DNA of 34,974 nt from Phytohabitans maris (GCF_031085175.1 NZ_JAVHUY010000074.1:1-34974); one strand, 5' to 3'; positions 24,132 through 32,913 are shown, counted from the first letter of the stretch. A program made the numbers and translations. The notes: generated from the sequence alone by a model not told the origin.

Positions 24132-24912
24132 CGTCGCGGGGCTGCGGGTCCTCATCTCCGGCGGTGCCGGCGCGATCGGCCGGGTCGTGGTGTCCACGCT
24201 GGCCCGCCACGGGGCGACGGTCGTGGTCAACGACGTGATACCCGACGCGGCGGCACGCGAACTGCTGCCCGAAGGCACCGGCTACACGCCCGGTGACTGT
24301 GCCGACGACGCGGCGGCCGAAGCGCTCCTCGACGCGGCCGAAGCGCTCGCCGGTGGGCCGCTGGACGCGGTCTGCTGCCACGCCGGAATCGCCGACTCGC
24401 ACCCGGTGACGTCGTTTCCCATCGACTCGTACGACCGCATCATGTCGACGAACGTGCGAGCGGCGTACCTGTTGGCCCGCGCGGCCGGGCGGCGCTGGCG
24501 CGAGAGCGGACGGCGCGGACACCTGGTCTTCACCACCTCGTGGGTGCAGGACGTGCCGTGGCCGGAGATCGCGCCGTACAGCGCCAGCAAAGCCGCGCTG
24601 CGTTCGCTCATGCGCTCGTTCGCGCGGGAGCTGGCGCCGTACGGTATCCGGGCCAACGCGGTCGCGCCCGGCATCGTTGGCGTCGGCATGGCCCGCCACC
24701 AATGGGACACCGATCCCGGGTACCGGGCCAGGGCGGAGCGGGCGATCCCGCTCGGCGAGTTGCAGACGCCGGAGTCGGTCGCGGACGCGTTCCTGTTCCT
24801 GCTCAGCCCGATGGCCGCGTACATGACCGGCACCGTGCTCCTCGTCGACGGCGGCGCGAGCCTGTACCCGATGGACGGCGGCGCGGTGGCCGACCCGGAC
24901 GCGGCGCCGTGA
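24121..24912 (+). CDS. Short-chain dehydrogenase/reductase
   Basis: A 263-residue classical SDR. The cofactor loop is SGGAGAIGR, CHAG replaces the usual NNAG, and a catalytic Ser lies in FTTSW. The active-site pair is Y-S-A-S-K, followed by ELAPYGIRANAVAPGIVG. It probably oxidises a sugar or sugar lactone with NAD(P). It is the second gene of the glycosidase operon, overlaps the first by 11 bp and is coupled by GTGA to the uronate-dehydrogenase-like gene. Confidence 0.88.
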   Translation: MGLDVAGLRVLISGGAGAIGRVVVSTLARHGATVVVNDVIPDAAARELLPEGTGYTPGDCADDAAAEALLDAAEALAGGPLDAVCCHAGIADSHPVTSFPIDSYDRIMSTNVRAAYLLARAAGRRWRESGRRGHLVFTTSWVQDVPWPEIAPYSASKAALRSLMRSFARELAPYGIRANAVAPGIVGVGMARHQWDTDPGYRARAERAIPLGELQTPESVADAFLFLLSPMAAYMTGTVLLVDGGASLYPMDGGAVADPDAAP

Positions 24913-25634
24913 CGGTCCTGGTGACCGGCGCGGCCGGTAAGGTCGGACGACTGCTGCTGCCGTCGCTGCGCGAGCGGTACGAGGTGCGGGGCGTCGACCG
25001 GCCCGACGGCGACCTCACTGACCCGTCCGTGGCGCTCGCGCTCTGCCGTGACGTGTCCGCGGTCGTACACCTGGCCGGCAACCCGTACCCCGGCGCGCGG
25101 TGGCCGGACCTGCGCGACAGCGCCGACATGGTCGCCAACGTGCTCGCCGCCGCCGTGGCCAACGACGTGCCCCAGGTGGTGCTGGCGAGCTCGGGGCACG
25201 CCATGGGCGGCTACGTCGACATTGGACGGCTGCCGGTGCGGCCCCAGTGGCCGGCGTACGCCTGCTGCGGGTACGGCGCGCAGAAGGTGCTGGCCGAGTC
25301 ACTCGGCCGGGTCTACCACGACCAGTACGGCCTGAGCGTGGTCTGCCTGCGCCTCGGCGGCGTACGCGAGGAGCCGCTCGCCACCACCTGGCTGCCCAAC
25401 TGGCTCAGCCCCGGCGACCTGGGGCGCGTCGTGACCGCAGCGCTGACCGCCGATGTCGGCTACGCCGCCTGCGCCGCGGTCTCCGCCAACACCGGCGGCT
25501 GGTGGGATCTCACCAACGAGATCGGGTACGAGCCGGTCGACGACTCGGCGCCCTGGACCGACCGCGTACGGGACGACACGCCGCCGCCGGGTGGGCCGGC
25601 GCGGCCGCGGTGGGGCCTGCTGCACCGCAGTTAG
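24909..25634 (+). CDS. Uronate dehydrogenase-like NAD-dependent oxidoreductase
   Basis: A 241-residue extended-type SDR. TGAAGKVGRLLLPSLRERYEVRGVD is the nucleotide fold. VHLAGNPYPGARWPDLRDSADMVANVLAAA, the catalytic Tyr-x-x-x-Lys in YGAQKVLAESLGRVYHDQYGLSVVCLRLG, and the C-terminal LSPGDLGRVVTAALTADVGYAACAAVSANTGGWWDL all follow bacterial uronate dehydrogenases, which turn galacturonate or glucuronate into the aldarolactone. SSGH replaces the usual SSNH. It is slightly shorter than the family norm (about 265). The GTG start overlaps the preceding stop. It points to a uronic acid in the degraded glycan, though other aldoses are possible. Confidence 0.82.
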   Translation: MTVLVTGAAGKVGRLLLPSLRERYEVRGVDRPDGDLTDPSVALALCRDVSAVVHLAGNPYPGARWPDLRDSADMVANVLAAAVANDVPQVVLASSGHAMGGYVDIGRLPVRPQWPAYACCGYGAQKVLAESLGRVYHDQYGLSVVCLRLGGVREEPLATTWLPNWLSPGDLGRVVTAALTADVGYAACAAVSANTGGWWDLTNEIGYEPVDDSAPWTDRVRDDTPPPGGPARPRWGLLHRS

Positions 25635-25648
25635 TGGGAGGTGAGGGC

Positions 25649-26320
25649 GTGCGCGCCTGGGTCGCTGGATCGAGCGGTGGTATCGGCGCCGCCTGCGTGG
25701 CCGGGCTGACCGGCGCCGGGTGGGAGGTGGTCGGCACCGATCTGCCCACTGTGGACATCACCCGCCCTGGCGTGGCCGAGGCGGCCGCCCCGGACGGCCC
25801 GCTGCGGGGGGCGGTGCACGCGATCGGCATGAGCGGTCGCCGGTTGGGCGACGGCCCGCTCTCCGCGTGCACGGACGAGGCGTGGGAGACCCTGCTGCGG
25901 GTCAATCTCAGCTCGGCGTTCTGGTTTCTGCGCGCTGCCCTCGCCCGCTGCGAACCCGGCGCATCGATCGTCCTCGTCGGCTCGGTCCTCGCCAGCTCGC
26001 TGGATCCGAGCTTCCTCACGGTCGCCTACCGGGTGTCGAAGGCGGCGCTGGTACCCCTGGTGGAGGCCGCCGCGTACGAGGCCGCGCCACGCCGGATCCG
26101 CGTCAACCTCGTCGCACCGGCGCTCGTCGACACCCCGATGGCCGCCCGTGCCAGCACCGACCCGCAGATCCGCGGCCGGCTCGACGCGCTCATGCCGCTC
26201 TCCGGCGCGCCCAGCGGCGCCTCGACGGTCGCCGACGCGGTCTGCTGGCTGCTCGGCACCGGATCGGCGCACACCACCGGGACCGTGGTACGCGTCGACG
26301 CCGGCTGGTCGCTGCGCTGA
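25649..26320 (+). CDS. Short-chain dehydrogenase/reductase (second in operon)
   Basis: A 223-residue SDR with GSSGGIG cofactor loop, VNLSSAF, catalytic Ser in LVGSVLAS and Y-R-V-S-K, then RRIRVNLVAPALVDTPMA. The protein is short because the segment after the first strand is trimmed. The GTG at 25649 follows a strong GGAGGTG. It ends only 9 bp from the end of the convergent FGGY kinase gene, with no room for a dedicated terminator. Substrate unknown, presumably a sugar derivative. Confidence 0.86.
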   Translation: MRAWVAGSSGGIGAACVAGLTGAGWEVVGTDLPTVDITRPGVAEAAAPDGPLRGAVHAIGMSGRRLGDGPLSACTDEAWETLLRVNLSSAFWFLRAALARCEPGASIVLVGSVLASSLDPSFLTVAYRVSKAALVPLVEAAAYEAAPRRIRVNLVAPALVDTPMAARASTDPQIRGRLDALMPLSGAPSGASTVADAVCWLLGTGSAHTTGTVVRVDAGWSLR

Positions 26321-26329
26321 CGGTCCGCC

Positions 26330-27751
26330 CTACCGCCGGAGAGCGCGGTCGGTGGCGTAGAAGGCGGAGAGGCGGGCGCGGCGCTCCCGGTGGGCGCCGG
26401 CGGCGGCCGGATCGGGGTCGCGGCGGTCTCGGACGCGGCGGTGGGCGCGGGCGAGCGCGGCGATCTCCTCCTCGGTCTCGGCCAGGGCGAGGATGGCGTC
26501 GCCGAGCGCGGCGCCCTCCTCGTCCACCGACTCCACCGCCACGCCAGCGGCGTCGGCGACGGCCTGCATCCAGAACGCCGACCGGGACGGCTTGCCGGTG
26601 GCCGACAGGACGGTCGCCGGGTTGCCCGCCTCGGCGACTACGGCGAGGTTGTCGGCGATCGCTGCGGCGGTGCCGTCCACAATGGCCCGGGTCAGCTCGG
26701 CCCGGCCGGTCGCCAGCGACAGGCCGGCGAAGACGGCGCGCGCGTGCGGGTCGTTCACCGGGTGCAGCTCCCCCGCCAGGTACGGCAGGAACAGCGCCTC
26801 GCCGGGGCGGGTCCGGGCCGCCTCGTCGAGCAGCTCGCCGACCGGACGGCCGGTGACCGACGACCACCAGACCAGCGCTCCCCCGCCGCCGGTCATCGAG
26901 CCGGACATGATGTCAACCTTGTCGCAGACGTGTGGGTAGCTGAGCAGGCGGCTGTCGTTCGACGCGCCGCGAGGCGTACCGACGCCGACGACGGCCGCGG
27001 TGCCGAGGCTGAGGAAAGCGTCGCCGGGCGAGGTGACGCCGGCCGCGAGCGCGGCGCTCGGGGCGTCCTCCCCGCCCGCGACGACGACGGTACCGGGCGG
27101 CAGGCCCAGATCCGCCCGGGCCGCGCCGACCGCGGTTGTCGCGGCGACAATCTCGGGGAGGAGTCCACAGTCGACGCCGGCGGCCCGGCACACGGGTGCG
27201 GACCAGTCGCGTGCCGGCCGGTCGAAGAGGTCGGAGATGCCGGCGTCGCTGGCGGACTGCACCCGCCGGCCGGTGAGCCAGGTCAGCAGCGAGCCGGCCG
27301 CCGAGGTGACGGTCGCCGTACCGGCCAGCGAGTCCGGCTCGTGCTGGCGGATCCAGGCGAGCTTGCTGGCCACGTTCCACGCCCCGATCGCGTTTCCGCT
27401 CGCGGCGAGGATCTCCGCGTGTAGCCGGGGGTCGAGCGTGACCGAGGCGGCGCGGCTGTCGAGGTGGATCAGCGCCGGGCGCACCGGCTGGCCGGACGCG
27501 TCGAGCAGGACGAGCGCCGCACCCTGTGCCGACACCGCGATCGCCGTGACCCCCGAGCGGTCGAGCTGGGACAGGGCGTCGGCCGCCGCGGACCACCAGG
27601 CGCGCGGGTCCTGCTCGGCCCAGCCCGGTGCCGGGGTGTCCACATCGTAAGGCGCGCCGGCCCGGGCGAGCACGCCCCGCTCCGGGTCGAAGAGGACGGC
27701 GGTGACCGAGCTGGTGCCGACGTCGAGGCCGATCGCGAGCCCGTCACGCAT
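26330..27751 (-). CDS. FGGY-family carbohydrate kinase
   Basis: A 473-residue sugar kinase of the xylulokinase-like FGGY group. The N-terminal phosphate loop is GLDVGTSSVTAVLFD, then GWAEQDPRAWW, VSAQGAALVLLD and AGGEDAPSAALAAG with the catalytic Asp. SLGTAAVVG and the C-terminal signature LSATGKPSRSAFWMQAVADAAG complete the fold. It is the last gene of the GH16 operon and its start overlaps the phosphotriesterase-family gene by 8 bp. It should phosphorylate a keto-sugar, polyol or acid sugar. The C-terminal 50 residues are very Arg/Ala/Glu-rich and may form a helix. Confidence 0.9.
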   Translation of the reverse strand: MRDGLAIGLDVGTSSVTAVLFDPERGVLARAGAPYDVDTPAPGWAEQDPRAWWSAAADALSQLDRSGVTAIAVSAQGAALVLLDASGQPVRPALIHLDSRAASVTLDPRLHAEILAASGNAIGAWNVASKLAWIRQHEPDSLAGTATVTSAAGSLLTWLTGRRVQSASDAGISDLFDRPARDWSAPVCRAAGVDCGLLPEIVAATTAVGAARADLGLPPGTVVVAGGEDAPSAALAAGVTSPGDAFLSLGTAAVVGVGTPRGASNDSRLLSYPHVCDKVDIMSGSMTGGGGALVWWSSVTGRPVGELLDEAARTRPGEALFLPYLAGELHPVNDPHARAVFAGLSLATGRAELTRAIVDGTAAAIADNLAVVAEAGNPATVLSATGKPSRSAFWMQAVADAAGVAVESVDEEGAALGDAILALAETEEEIAALARAHRRVRDRRDPDPAAAGAHRERRARLSAFYATDRALRR

Positions 27752-28676
27752 GGCCGTACGCCCGGCGCGGGTTTTCCACCATGATGGCCTCGACCTCGGA
27801 CGGGCCGAGCCCGTGCGCGGCGAGCTTGGGCACCACGGTCCGGAAGAGGTGGGCCAGGCCGGGGCCGCCGCCGTAGTTCTCCCAGTACTGCCGGCGGGCG
27901 AGGTCCTGTCCCAGCACGACCCGGTCGCCGTGGCCGCGCTCGACGACGCCGCGGGTCAGCTCCACCGCCACCTCGTCGGGGCGGCGGTCGAGGCGTCCCA
28001 GCCAGTCCAGGCAGACGGTGGCGCCGCGGGCGCAGGCCTCGGCGAGCTGGTCGGCGTCGCAGTGCCGGTCCATGTGGGAAAGGATCACGCGCTCCGGGGC
28101 GACGCCGTGCCGTTCCAGCACGTCGAGCTGGTGCAGCGCGGCCGGGAAGCTGTCGGTGTGGGTGATGACGGGCAGGCCGGTCTCCGCCGCCGCGAGGCCG
28201 ACCGCGACGAGGAGCTTCGCCTCGACCGGGGTGGGTACGTCGCCGGTGGTGGCCACCTTGACGACGCCCGGCCGGGTGCGCGAACGGCCGATCCCGTCGG
28301 TCCACTCGGCGACGACGATCTCGGCGATACGGTCGGTGTCGTACCGGCGTACCCAGTGGTCGGCGGGATAGTAGCGGGCGCGGTGGAAGCCGGTGCTGGC
28401 GATGACGACGGTCCCGGTCCGGCGCGCGACGGCGGTCAACCCGTCGACGTCGCGCCCCACGCCGATCGGCATGCAGTCGACGACCACCCGGCCGCCGGCC
28501 TCGCGCATGGCGGTGGTCTCGCGGACCGCGGCCTCCACGTCGTCGAGGAGGAAGTCCGGCTCCAGCTCGACCGGGAGTCCACGTTGGATGAACAGGTGGC
28601 CGTGGCAGTCGGTGGGCCCCCAGTCGGCGGGGTCGACCGGCCCGAGCACCGACGTGACCGTGCCCGGGCTCACCAT
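27744..28676 (-). CDS. Phosphotriesterase-family hydrolase, probable sugar lactonase
   Basis: A 310-residue amidohydrolase-superfamily protein. The binuclear metal site is complete: HGH in TDCHGHLF, a Lys in GVVKVATTG to be carboxylated, His in THTDS, His in LSHMDR and Asp in LGQDLARR. Characterised relatives in sugar operons hydrolyse phosphorylated sugar lactones, and its position beside an oxidoreductase and a kinase suits lactone opening. ATG 28676 overlaps the upstream FAD gene stop by 7 bp. A true phosphotriesterase activity is unlikely in this context. Confidence 0.86.
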   Translation of the reverse strand: MVSPGTVTSVLGPVDPADWGPTDCHGHLFIQRGLPVELEPDFLLDDVEAAVRETTAMREAGGRVVVDCMPIGVGRDVDGLTAVARRTGTVVIASTGFHRARYYPADHWVRRYDTDRIAEIVVAEWTDGIGRSRTRPGVVKVATTGDVPTPVEAKLLVAVGLAAAETGLPVITHTDSFPAALHQLDVLERHGVAPERVILSHMDRHCDADQLAEACARGATVCLDWLGRLDRRPDEVAVELTRGVVERGHGDRVVLGQDLARRQYWENYGGGPGLAHLFRTVVPKLAAHGLGPSEVEAIMVENPRRAYGHA

Positions 28677-30280
28677 CGGGTCCCCTCGGGCCAGCGGAGC
28701 TGGAAGCCGTCGGCGGTCAGCCGCTCCTGGAACGCCTCGGGCCGCGCCTGCACCTGGTGCGGGGTAGCGCCGGTGGCGAGGCAGTGGGCGGCCAGTGCGC
28801 CGGCCGCCTCGCCGCAGGCCCACTCCACGGGGTGCATCCGGTAGCAGCCGTTGGTGACGTGGGTGGTGCCGATGTTCTTCGCCGCCGCGAGGAGGTTTGT
28901 CACCCGCACCGGGAGCAGGGCGCCGAGCGGTATCTCGAACGGCTGCGGCAGGCCGCCGGAGACGATGCCGCCCCGGGTGGTGGTGTGACGGTCGATCCAG
29001 TAGTAGTGCCCCACGCCGACCGAGTCGGGGTAGCGCCGGGCGTCCCGGTCGCCGAGGATCGCGATGGAGACGTCCTGCTCGACGATGGTGGTCACGGCCC
29101 GGATCCGGCGCGACTCCCGCACGTACGGGATCTTCGCCAGCCCGTCGGCGGTGCCGGTGACGTCTGGGCAGAGGCGCAGGCCGGGCCAGCCGGTGCCGCC
29201 GTCGGGGCGGGGTGCCTCGGTCTGCAGCCAGTACAGCAGTGAGAGGCTGAGCTGCCGGGCCTGCTCCTGGTGGAACGCGGCGTCCGGGGTGCCGAAGATC
29301 GGGCCGCCGGTGTAGTCGTTCATCGGCCAGTTGACGACCGTGATGTCGCTGTCGTACGTGCCGGGTTGGAGCTGCCGGCGGCACCGCACCCGGCGGTACG
29401 TCCAGAGCTCCAGCGAGTGCGGCAGGTTGCGGTGGTCCGCGTCGATCGCCCGCGGGTCGTCGTCGGGGTTGACCACTAGCTGGTACGGGCGCGGCGGGAT
29501 GTCCGCCTCGGCCGGGCCGAGGTAGTCGAGGATCGGGCGCCCCTGCCAGGCTGGCGGCCGCCAGGCGCGGAAGTGGTCGTACGCCGTGGGCCGGTCGATG
29601 GTGTGGTCCTCACCCTCGCGGTGTTCGATGGCGAAGCACCAGGTGGCGCTCTGCATGTCGAGCGGGTCGGCCGTGTCGGCGGCGCTCGGCTCGCCGGTCT
29701 CCGCCCGGGACTCCTTGCCGCTGACATGCTCGATGCCGCCGAGGTCGAGCAGGTCGCCGAACTCGGTGGCGTCGAGCACGTACCGGGCGTGCACGGTCAC
29801 CTCGCCACCGTCTCGTGTGGACAGGAGCGTCACCGCGTCTATCCGGTCGCCGGTCGTGTGTACGGCCACCGGCGTGTGCTCGGTCAGCAGCCGCAGCCGC
29901 CCGTCGGCCCGGTACGGCGCGAGCAGCTCGTCGATGACGGCGAGCGCCGCCCGCGGCTCGGCGCAGAGCGGGCTGGCCCAGCCGGCACCGGGGTTGAGCC
30001 GCGGGTCGTCGCGGGCCGCGTCGGTGAGCGGAAGGTTCTTCCGGTACCAGTCCCGGATCGCCTCCCGGAAACGGCGGTAGGCGCGCGACGCGCCGGTGTG
30101 CTCGATCCGGCGGTGGTCGTCGGGCGGACACAGCGCGGCGGTGAGCTGGCCGCCGAGCCAGTCGGTCGGCTCGGTCAGCACGGCGCTCGCCCCGTTGCGC
30201 AGCGCCGCGAGGGCCGCCGCGACTCCGCCCATGCCACCGCCGACGACGAGCACCTGGGTCTGGGTCTCCTGCACTTGCAC
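28670..30280 (-). CDS. FAD-dependent oxidoreductase (second, longer type)
   Basis: A 536-residue flavoprotein. VLVVGGGMGGVAAALAALRNGASAVLTEPTDWLGGQLTAA forms the FAD fold, and NLLAAAKNIGTTHVTNGCYRMHPVEWACGEAAGALAAH the C-terminal FAD-binding signature of the FAD_oxidored family common next to polysaccharide lyases and hydrolases. GTG 30280 is preferred because AGGGA lies just upstream; the in-frame ATG at 30310 has no ribosome site. No export signal. It likely oxidises a sugar to a lactone or keto sugar for the next two enzymes. Confidence 0.84.
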   Translation of the reverse strand: MQVQETQTQVLVVGGGMGGVAAALAALRNGASAVLTEPTDWLGGQLTAALCPPDDHRRIEHTGASRAYRRFREAIRDWYRKNLPLTDAARDDPRLNPGAGWASPLCAEPRAALAVIDELLAPYRADGRLRLLTEHTPVAVHTTGDRIDAVTLLSTRDGGEVTVHARYVLDATEFGDLLDLGGIEHVSGKESRAETGEPSAADTADPLDMQSATWCFAIEHREGEDHTIDRPTAYDHFRAWRPPAWQGRPILDYLGPAEADIPPRPYQLVVNPDDDPRAIDADHRNLPHSLELWTYRRVRCRRQLQPGTYDSDITVVNWPMNDYTGGPIFGTPDAAFHQEQARQLSLSLLYWLQTEAPRPDGGTGWPGLRLCPDVTGTADGLAKIPYVRESRRIRAVTTIVEQDVSIAILGDRDARRYPDSVGVGHYYWIDRHTTTRGGIVSGGLPQPFEIPLGALLPVRVTNLLAAAKNIGTTHVTNGCYRMHPVEWACGEAAGALAAHCLATGATPHQVQARPEAFQERLTADGFQLRWPEGTRW

Positions 30281-30352
30281 CGCTTCCCTACTTCTGTCCC
30301 CTGTGGACATTGCGTGTGGGCCGGGCGGCCGCGCCGCCGCGAGGCGACACGG

Positions 30353-30369
30353 CCAACCCGGCCGGTTGG
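30353..30369. terminator. Hairpin downstream of the GH16 gene
   Basis: CCAACC, 5-base loop, GGTTGG, lying about 10 bases past the GH16 stop on the minus strand. It may partly terminate transcription so that the secreted enzyme is made in excess over downstream genes. Confidence 0.35.
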
Positions 30370-30379
30370 TGGTTTGCTG

Positions 30380-32107
30380 TCAGTCGAACACGCGGACGTA
30401 GTCGACGTACATGTCGGCCTTGTTGTCCTGGTAGCTGAGGTCGATCGGGAAGCCGCTGCCCATGGCGAGGTCGACCATGAAGAACATGTCGCCGTGCGCC
30501 GGTGCGGGCGTGGGCATCCGCCACACCTCGACGTTGTCCAGGTAGTAGATGACGTCGGTCGAGGTGACCTTGACGCCGTAGAGGTGCCACGCGTTGCCGC
30601 TGTCGCCGAACCCGTACGACGTGAGCACGTGGCTCTGGTGGAAGTCCGGGTTGCAGCGCCAGCAGTGCACAGCCCGGCTCGACCGCTTCATGTTGGTCGA
30701 CTGGGCGTGCAGCTCCACGGCGTCCAGCTCGGCGCTGGGCACCAGTCCTTCGGTGACCCTGTTCTTGCCGATGACCCAGAACGCGGGCCACGGGCCGTAG
30801 CCGCCCGGCGCCTTTATCCGGGCCTCGAAATAGCCGTACGTAGTGGCGAAGCCGGTGCCGTCGGTACGCAGCGACGAGAGCATGCCGCCGACGTACGTCC
30901 GACCCCAGCCCTTCGGGTCGGGGAAGCCCGGCGCGGCCTTGTGTCCGCGGATCCGCAGGTACTCGTTTTCCAGGATCGCGAAGGGGTTCTCCGACGAGCT
31001 CTGCTCCGCGAAGATGGCGTCACCGAACTCGGCACCGGTCGGGTCGTACGGCCCGGTCGAGGCGTAGGTGGCGCCGGCGCCCGTGCGCGAGGTCGACAGC
31101 GGGCCGCTGAAGTCCTCCAGGTACGCGACGCTCATGCCGGCCGCCTGCGGCGGCGCCGCCGGAACACCCTCGTTCCAGGACACGCCGACGTCGTTGTAGA
31201 GCGACCAGTAGACGTGGTCTTCCTTCGTGTAGTTGGGGTTGCCGGCCGGTGAGTCCCAGGCGCTGACCTGGAGGTTGGTCGGGCCGTGCGGGTATTGGGA
31301 GGCGGGGAAGGTGCACTGGGTGAGGCCGGTCACCGGGTCGGGCGGCAGGATGGCGAACCAGCTGTCGTAGCCGTTCGGCGACGAGTTGTTCGCGTCCGGC
31401 TGGTGCCAGGCGCGGCAGGCGAGGTTCTGCATGCCGGGGGCGTAGATGGTGATCACGGTGTTGCCGGTGACCGTGGACCCGTACGCCGGGGAGACGACGC
31501 AGATCCGGTACTGGGTGCACGTGCCCGGCGGGGGCGAGGTGGGCGGGGGTGTGGTGGGCGTGGCCGTGGTGGGCGACGGGCTCGGGCCGCTGCCGCCGTA
31601 GACCTCGAACTCGGCGAGGCCGACGTTGGCGGTGGTGGACTTGACACTGTCCACCGTGAGCTGCACCCAGGTGACCGTCTTGGCCGCGAACGAGACCGTC
31701 GTCCCGCTGGAGGCGTTGTTGACCAGGGCGCCGACCGGCAGCGACGACCCGTCGCTGAAGGTGAGCGTGCCGGAGGTCACCTGGTCGGCGGTGTTGGGGC
31801 GGTCGAAGAGGACGACACTGGTGACGCTCTGCGCGGACGACCAGGTGAGCCGCGCCCACGCGCCGACCTTCTGGCCGTTGCTGGCCCATTCCTTGCTGGC
31901 GTCGGCCGGGTAGCCGGCAACGACGCCGTCCTTGATGGCGTTGACCGAGTAGCCGGAGTAGGTGCTGCTGGCCGTAGCGGTGGCGGATGCGGCGATGTTC
32001 GTGTCCGCCCACGCGGGCAGCACGGTCACGGAGACCGCCGCGACCACGGCGACCGTGCCCGCGGCGGTGGCGACCAGCGCCGCCCGGATGGGTCTGAGTA
32101 CCTTCAC
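30380..32107 (-). CDS. Secreted GH16 glycanase with N-terminal carbohydrate-binding domain
   Basis: A 575-residue secreted enzyme. Residues 1-35 are a Sec signal peptide ending AWA. Residues about 37-170 are a discoidin/F5-8C-like binding domain (NIAASATATASSTYSGYSVNAIKDG .. NVGLAEFEVYG). A Pro/Thr/Ser linker at about 171-195 leads to a roughly 100-residue Ig-like module, and the GH16 catalytic domain fills about 330-575. The catalytic motif is SAELDAVELH, the ExDxxE of GH16. It would cut beta-glucans or galactans outside the cell. GTG 32107 has GGAGG six bases upstream. It is the first gene of the operon running to the FGGY kinase and the only secreted hydrolase in the window. Confidence 0.9.
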   Translation of the reverse strand: MKVLRPIRAALVATAAGTVAVVAAVSVTVLPAWADTNIAASATATASSTYSGYSVNAIKDGVVAGYPADASKEWASNGQKVGAWARLTWSSAQSVTSVVLFDRPNTADQVTSGTLTFSDGSSLPVGALVNNASSGTTVSFAAKTVTWVQLTVDSVKSTTANVGLAEFEVYGGSGPSPSPTTATPTTPPPTSPPPGTCTQYRICVVSPAYGSTVTGNTVITIYAPGMQNLACRAWHQPDANNSSPNGYDSWFAILPPDPVTGLTQCTFPASQYPHGPTNLQVSAWDSPAGNPNYTKEDHVYWSLYNDVGVSWNEGVPAAPPQAAGMSVAYLEDFSGPLSTSRTGAGATYASTGPYDPTGAEFGDAIFAEQSSSENPFAILENEYLRIRGHKAAPGFPDPKGWGRTYVGGMLSSLRTDGTGFATTYGYFEARIKAPGGYGPWPAFWVIGKNRVTEGLVPSAELDAVELHAQSTNMKRSSRAVHCWRCNPDFHQSHVLTSYGFGDSGNAWHLYGVKVTSTDVIYYLDNVEVWRMPTPAPAHGDMFFMVDLAMGSGFPIDLSYQDNKADMYVDYVRVFD

Positions 32108-32179
32108 AAGCTTCCTCCGAGGTCATGTGGGTACTGGAATCAGGTGCTCCGGACACTCCTTCCAGCGAGAGGTGGAGCA

Positions 32180-32194
32180 TCTGGTATGACCAGT
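32180..32194. promoter_or_regulatory. Operator copy D, upstream of the GH16 operon
   Basis: TCTGGTATGACCAGT is a 14-of-15 match to the shared palindrome, 17 bases downstream of the predicted -10 on the minus strand. It extends the regulon about 15.7 kb from the FadR-type gene. Confidence 0.7.
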
Positions 32195-32211
32195 CTGACT
32201 GGACGGCCAAC

Positions 32212-32241
32212 AGTATCGTCCGTGTTACGCGCCGGAGTCAA
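32212..32241 (-). promoter_or_regulatory. Promoter of the GH16 operon
   Basis: Minus-strand TTGACT (32236-32241), 18-base spacer, GATACT (32212-32217), the same spacing as the importer promoter. The inferred start near 32205 gives a leader of about 98 bases containing operator D. Confidence 0.55.
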
Positions 32242-32343
32242 TGGCGAGACGAAACCGGCGACGACACCGCGCAAGGGCAGGCAAAAGCGACACGCCGAGA
32301 TCGTGAGATGTGCCGTGCGATCAGCGGCCGAGGCCGCGAACCG

Positions 32344-32913
32344 TCAGGAGGCGCGGAGGCGGCGCCATGCGGCGAGGAGGCCCACCGCGTGGACCCCGTT
32401 GGTGATCTCTCCGCGATCCATCATGGACATGACCTCGTCGAGCGGTATGCGGTGCAGCGTCATCGTCGCCTCTTCGAAGACCCGCTCGTACGCGAACTCC
32501 GGGCCGACCGGCGACAGATCGCGGGCGAGGAAGATCCGGATCTTCTCGTCGGCGATCCCCGGCGTGGTATAGATCGTGATGAGCAGCTCCCAGCGCGCGG
32601 CGGTCAGACCAGCCTCCTCCGCGAGCTCCCGGGCGGCGGCCGCCGACGGATCCTCGCCCGGGACGTCGAGCAGCCCCGCCGGCACCTCCCACAGCACCTC
32701 CCGCACAGGGTGGCGGTACTGCCGCAGCATCACGACCCGCTCCTCGTCGTCGATGGCGACGACGCAGACCGCCCCCATGTGGCGCAGGTAGTCGCGCACG
32801 GCGCTGGTGCCGTCCGGCATCCTCACGGTGTCGGTCACCACGCTGAAGAGCGCGCCCTGGAAGTGCTCCCTCGTCCCGGTCACCCGGTACGGCGCCTGCG
32901 TGTCGCTGCTCAA
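32344..32913 (-). CDS. NUDIX hydrolase, ADP-ribose pyrophosphatase type
   Basis: A 189-residue hydrolase with the NUDIX box AGLLDVPGEDPSAAAARELAEEAGL (one extra residue between G and E, as common in ADP-ribose pyrophosphatases) and downstream Glu-rich FAYERVFEEATMTLHRIPLDEV. It would cleave ADP-ribose or similar NDP-sugars. The frame stays open far upstream to 33231, but conservation starts near TQAPYRVTGTREHFQGALFSVV. TTG 32913 fits this best; GTG 32883 is the alternative. It is separated from the GH16 operon by 236 bp and carries no operator, so it is probably ordinary housekeeping. Confidence 0.85.
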   Translation of the reverse strand: MSSDTQAPYRVTGTREHFQGALFSVVTDTVRMPDGTSAVRDYLRHMGAVCVVAIDDEERVVMLRQYRHPVREVLWEVPAGLLDVPGEDPSAAAARELAEEAGLTAARWELLITIYTTPGIADEKIRIFLARDLSPVGPEFAYERVFEEATMTLHRIPLDEVMSMMDRGEITNGVHAVGLLAAWRRLRAS

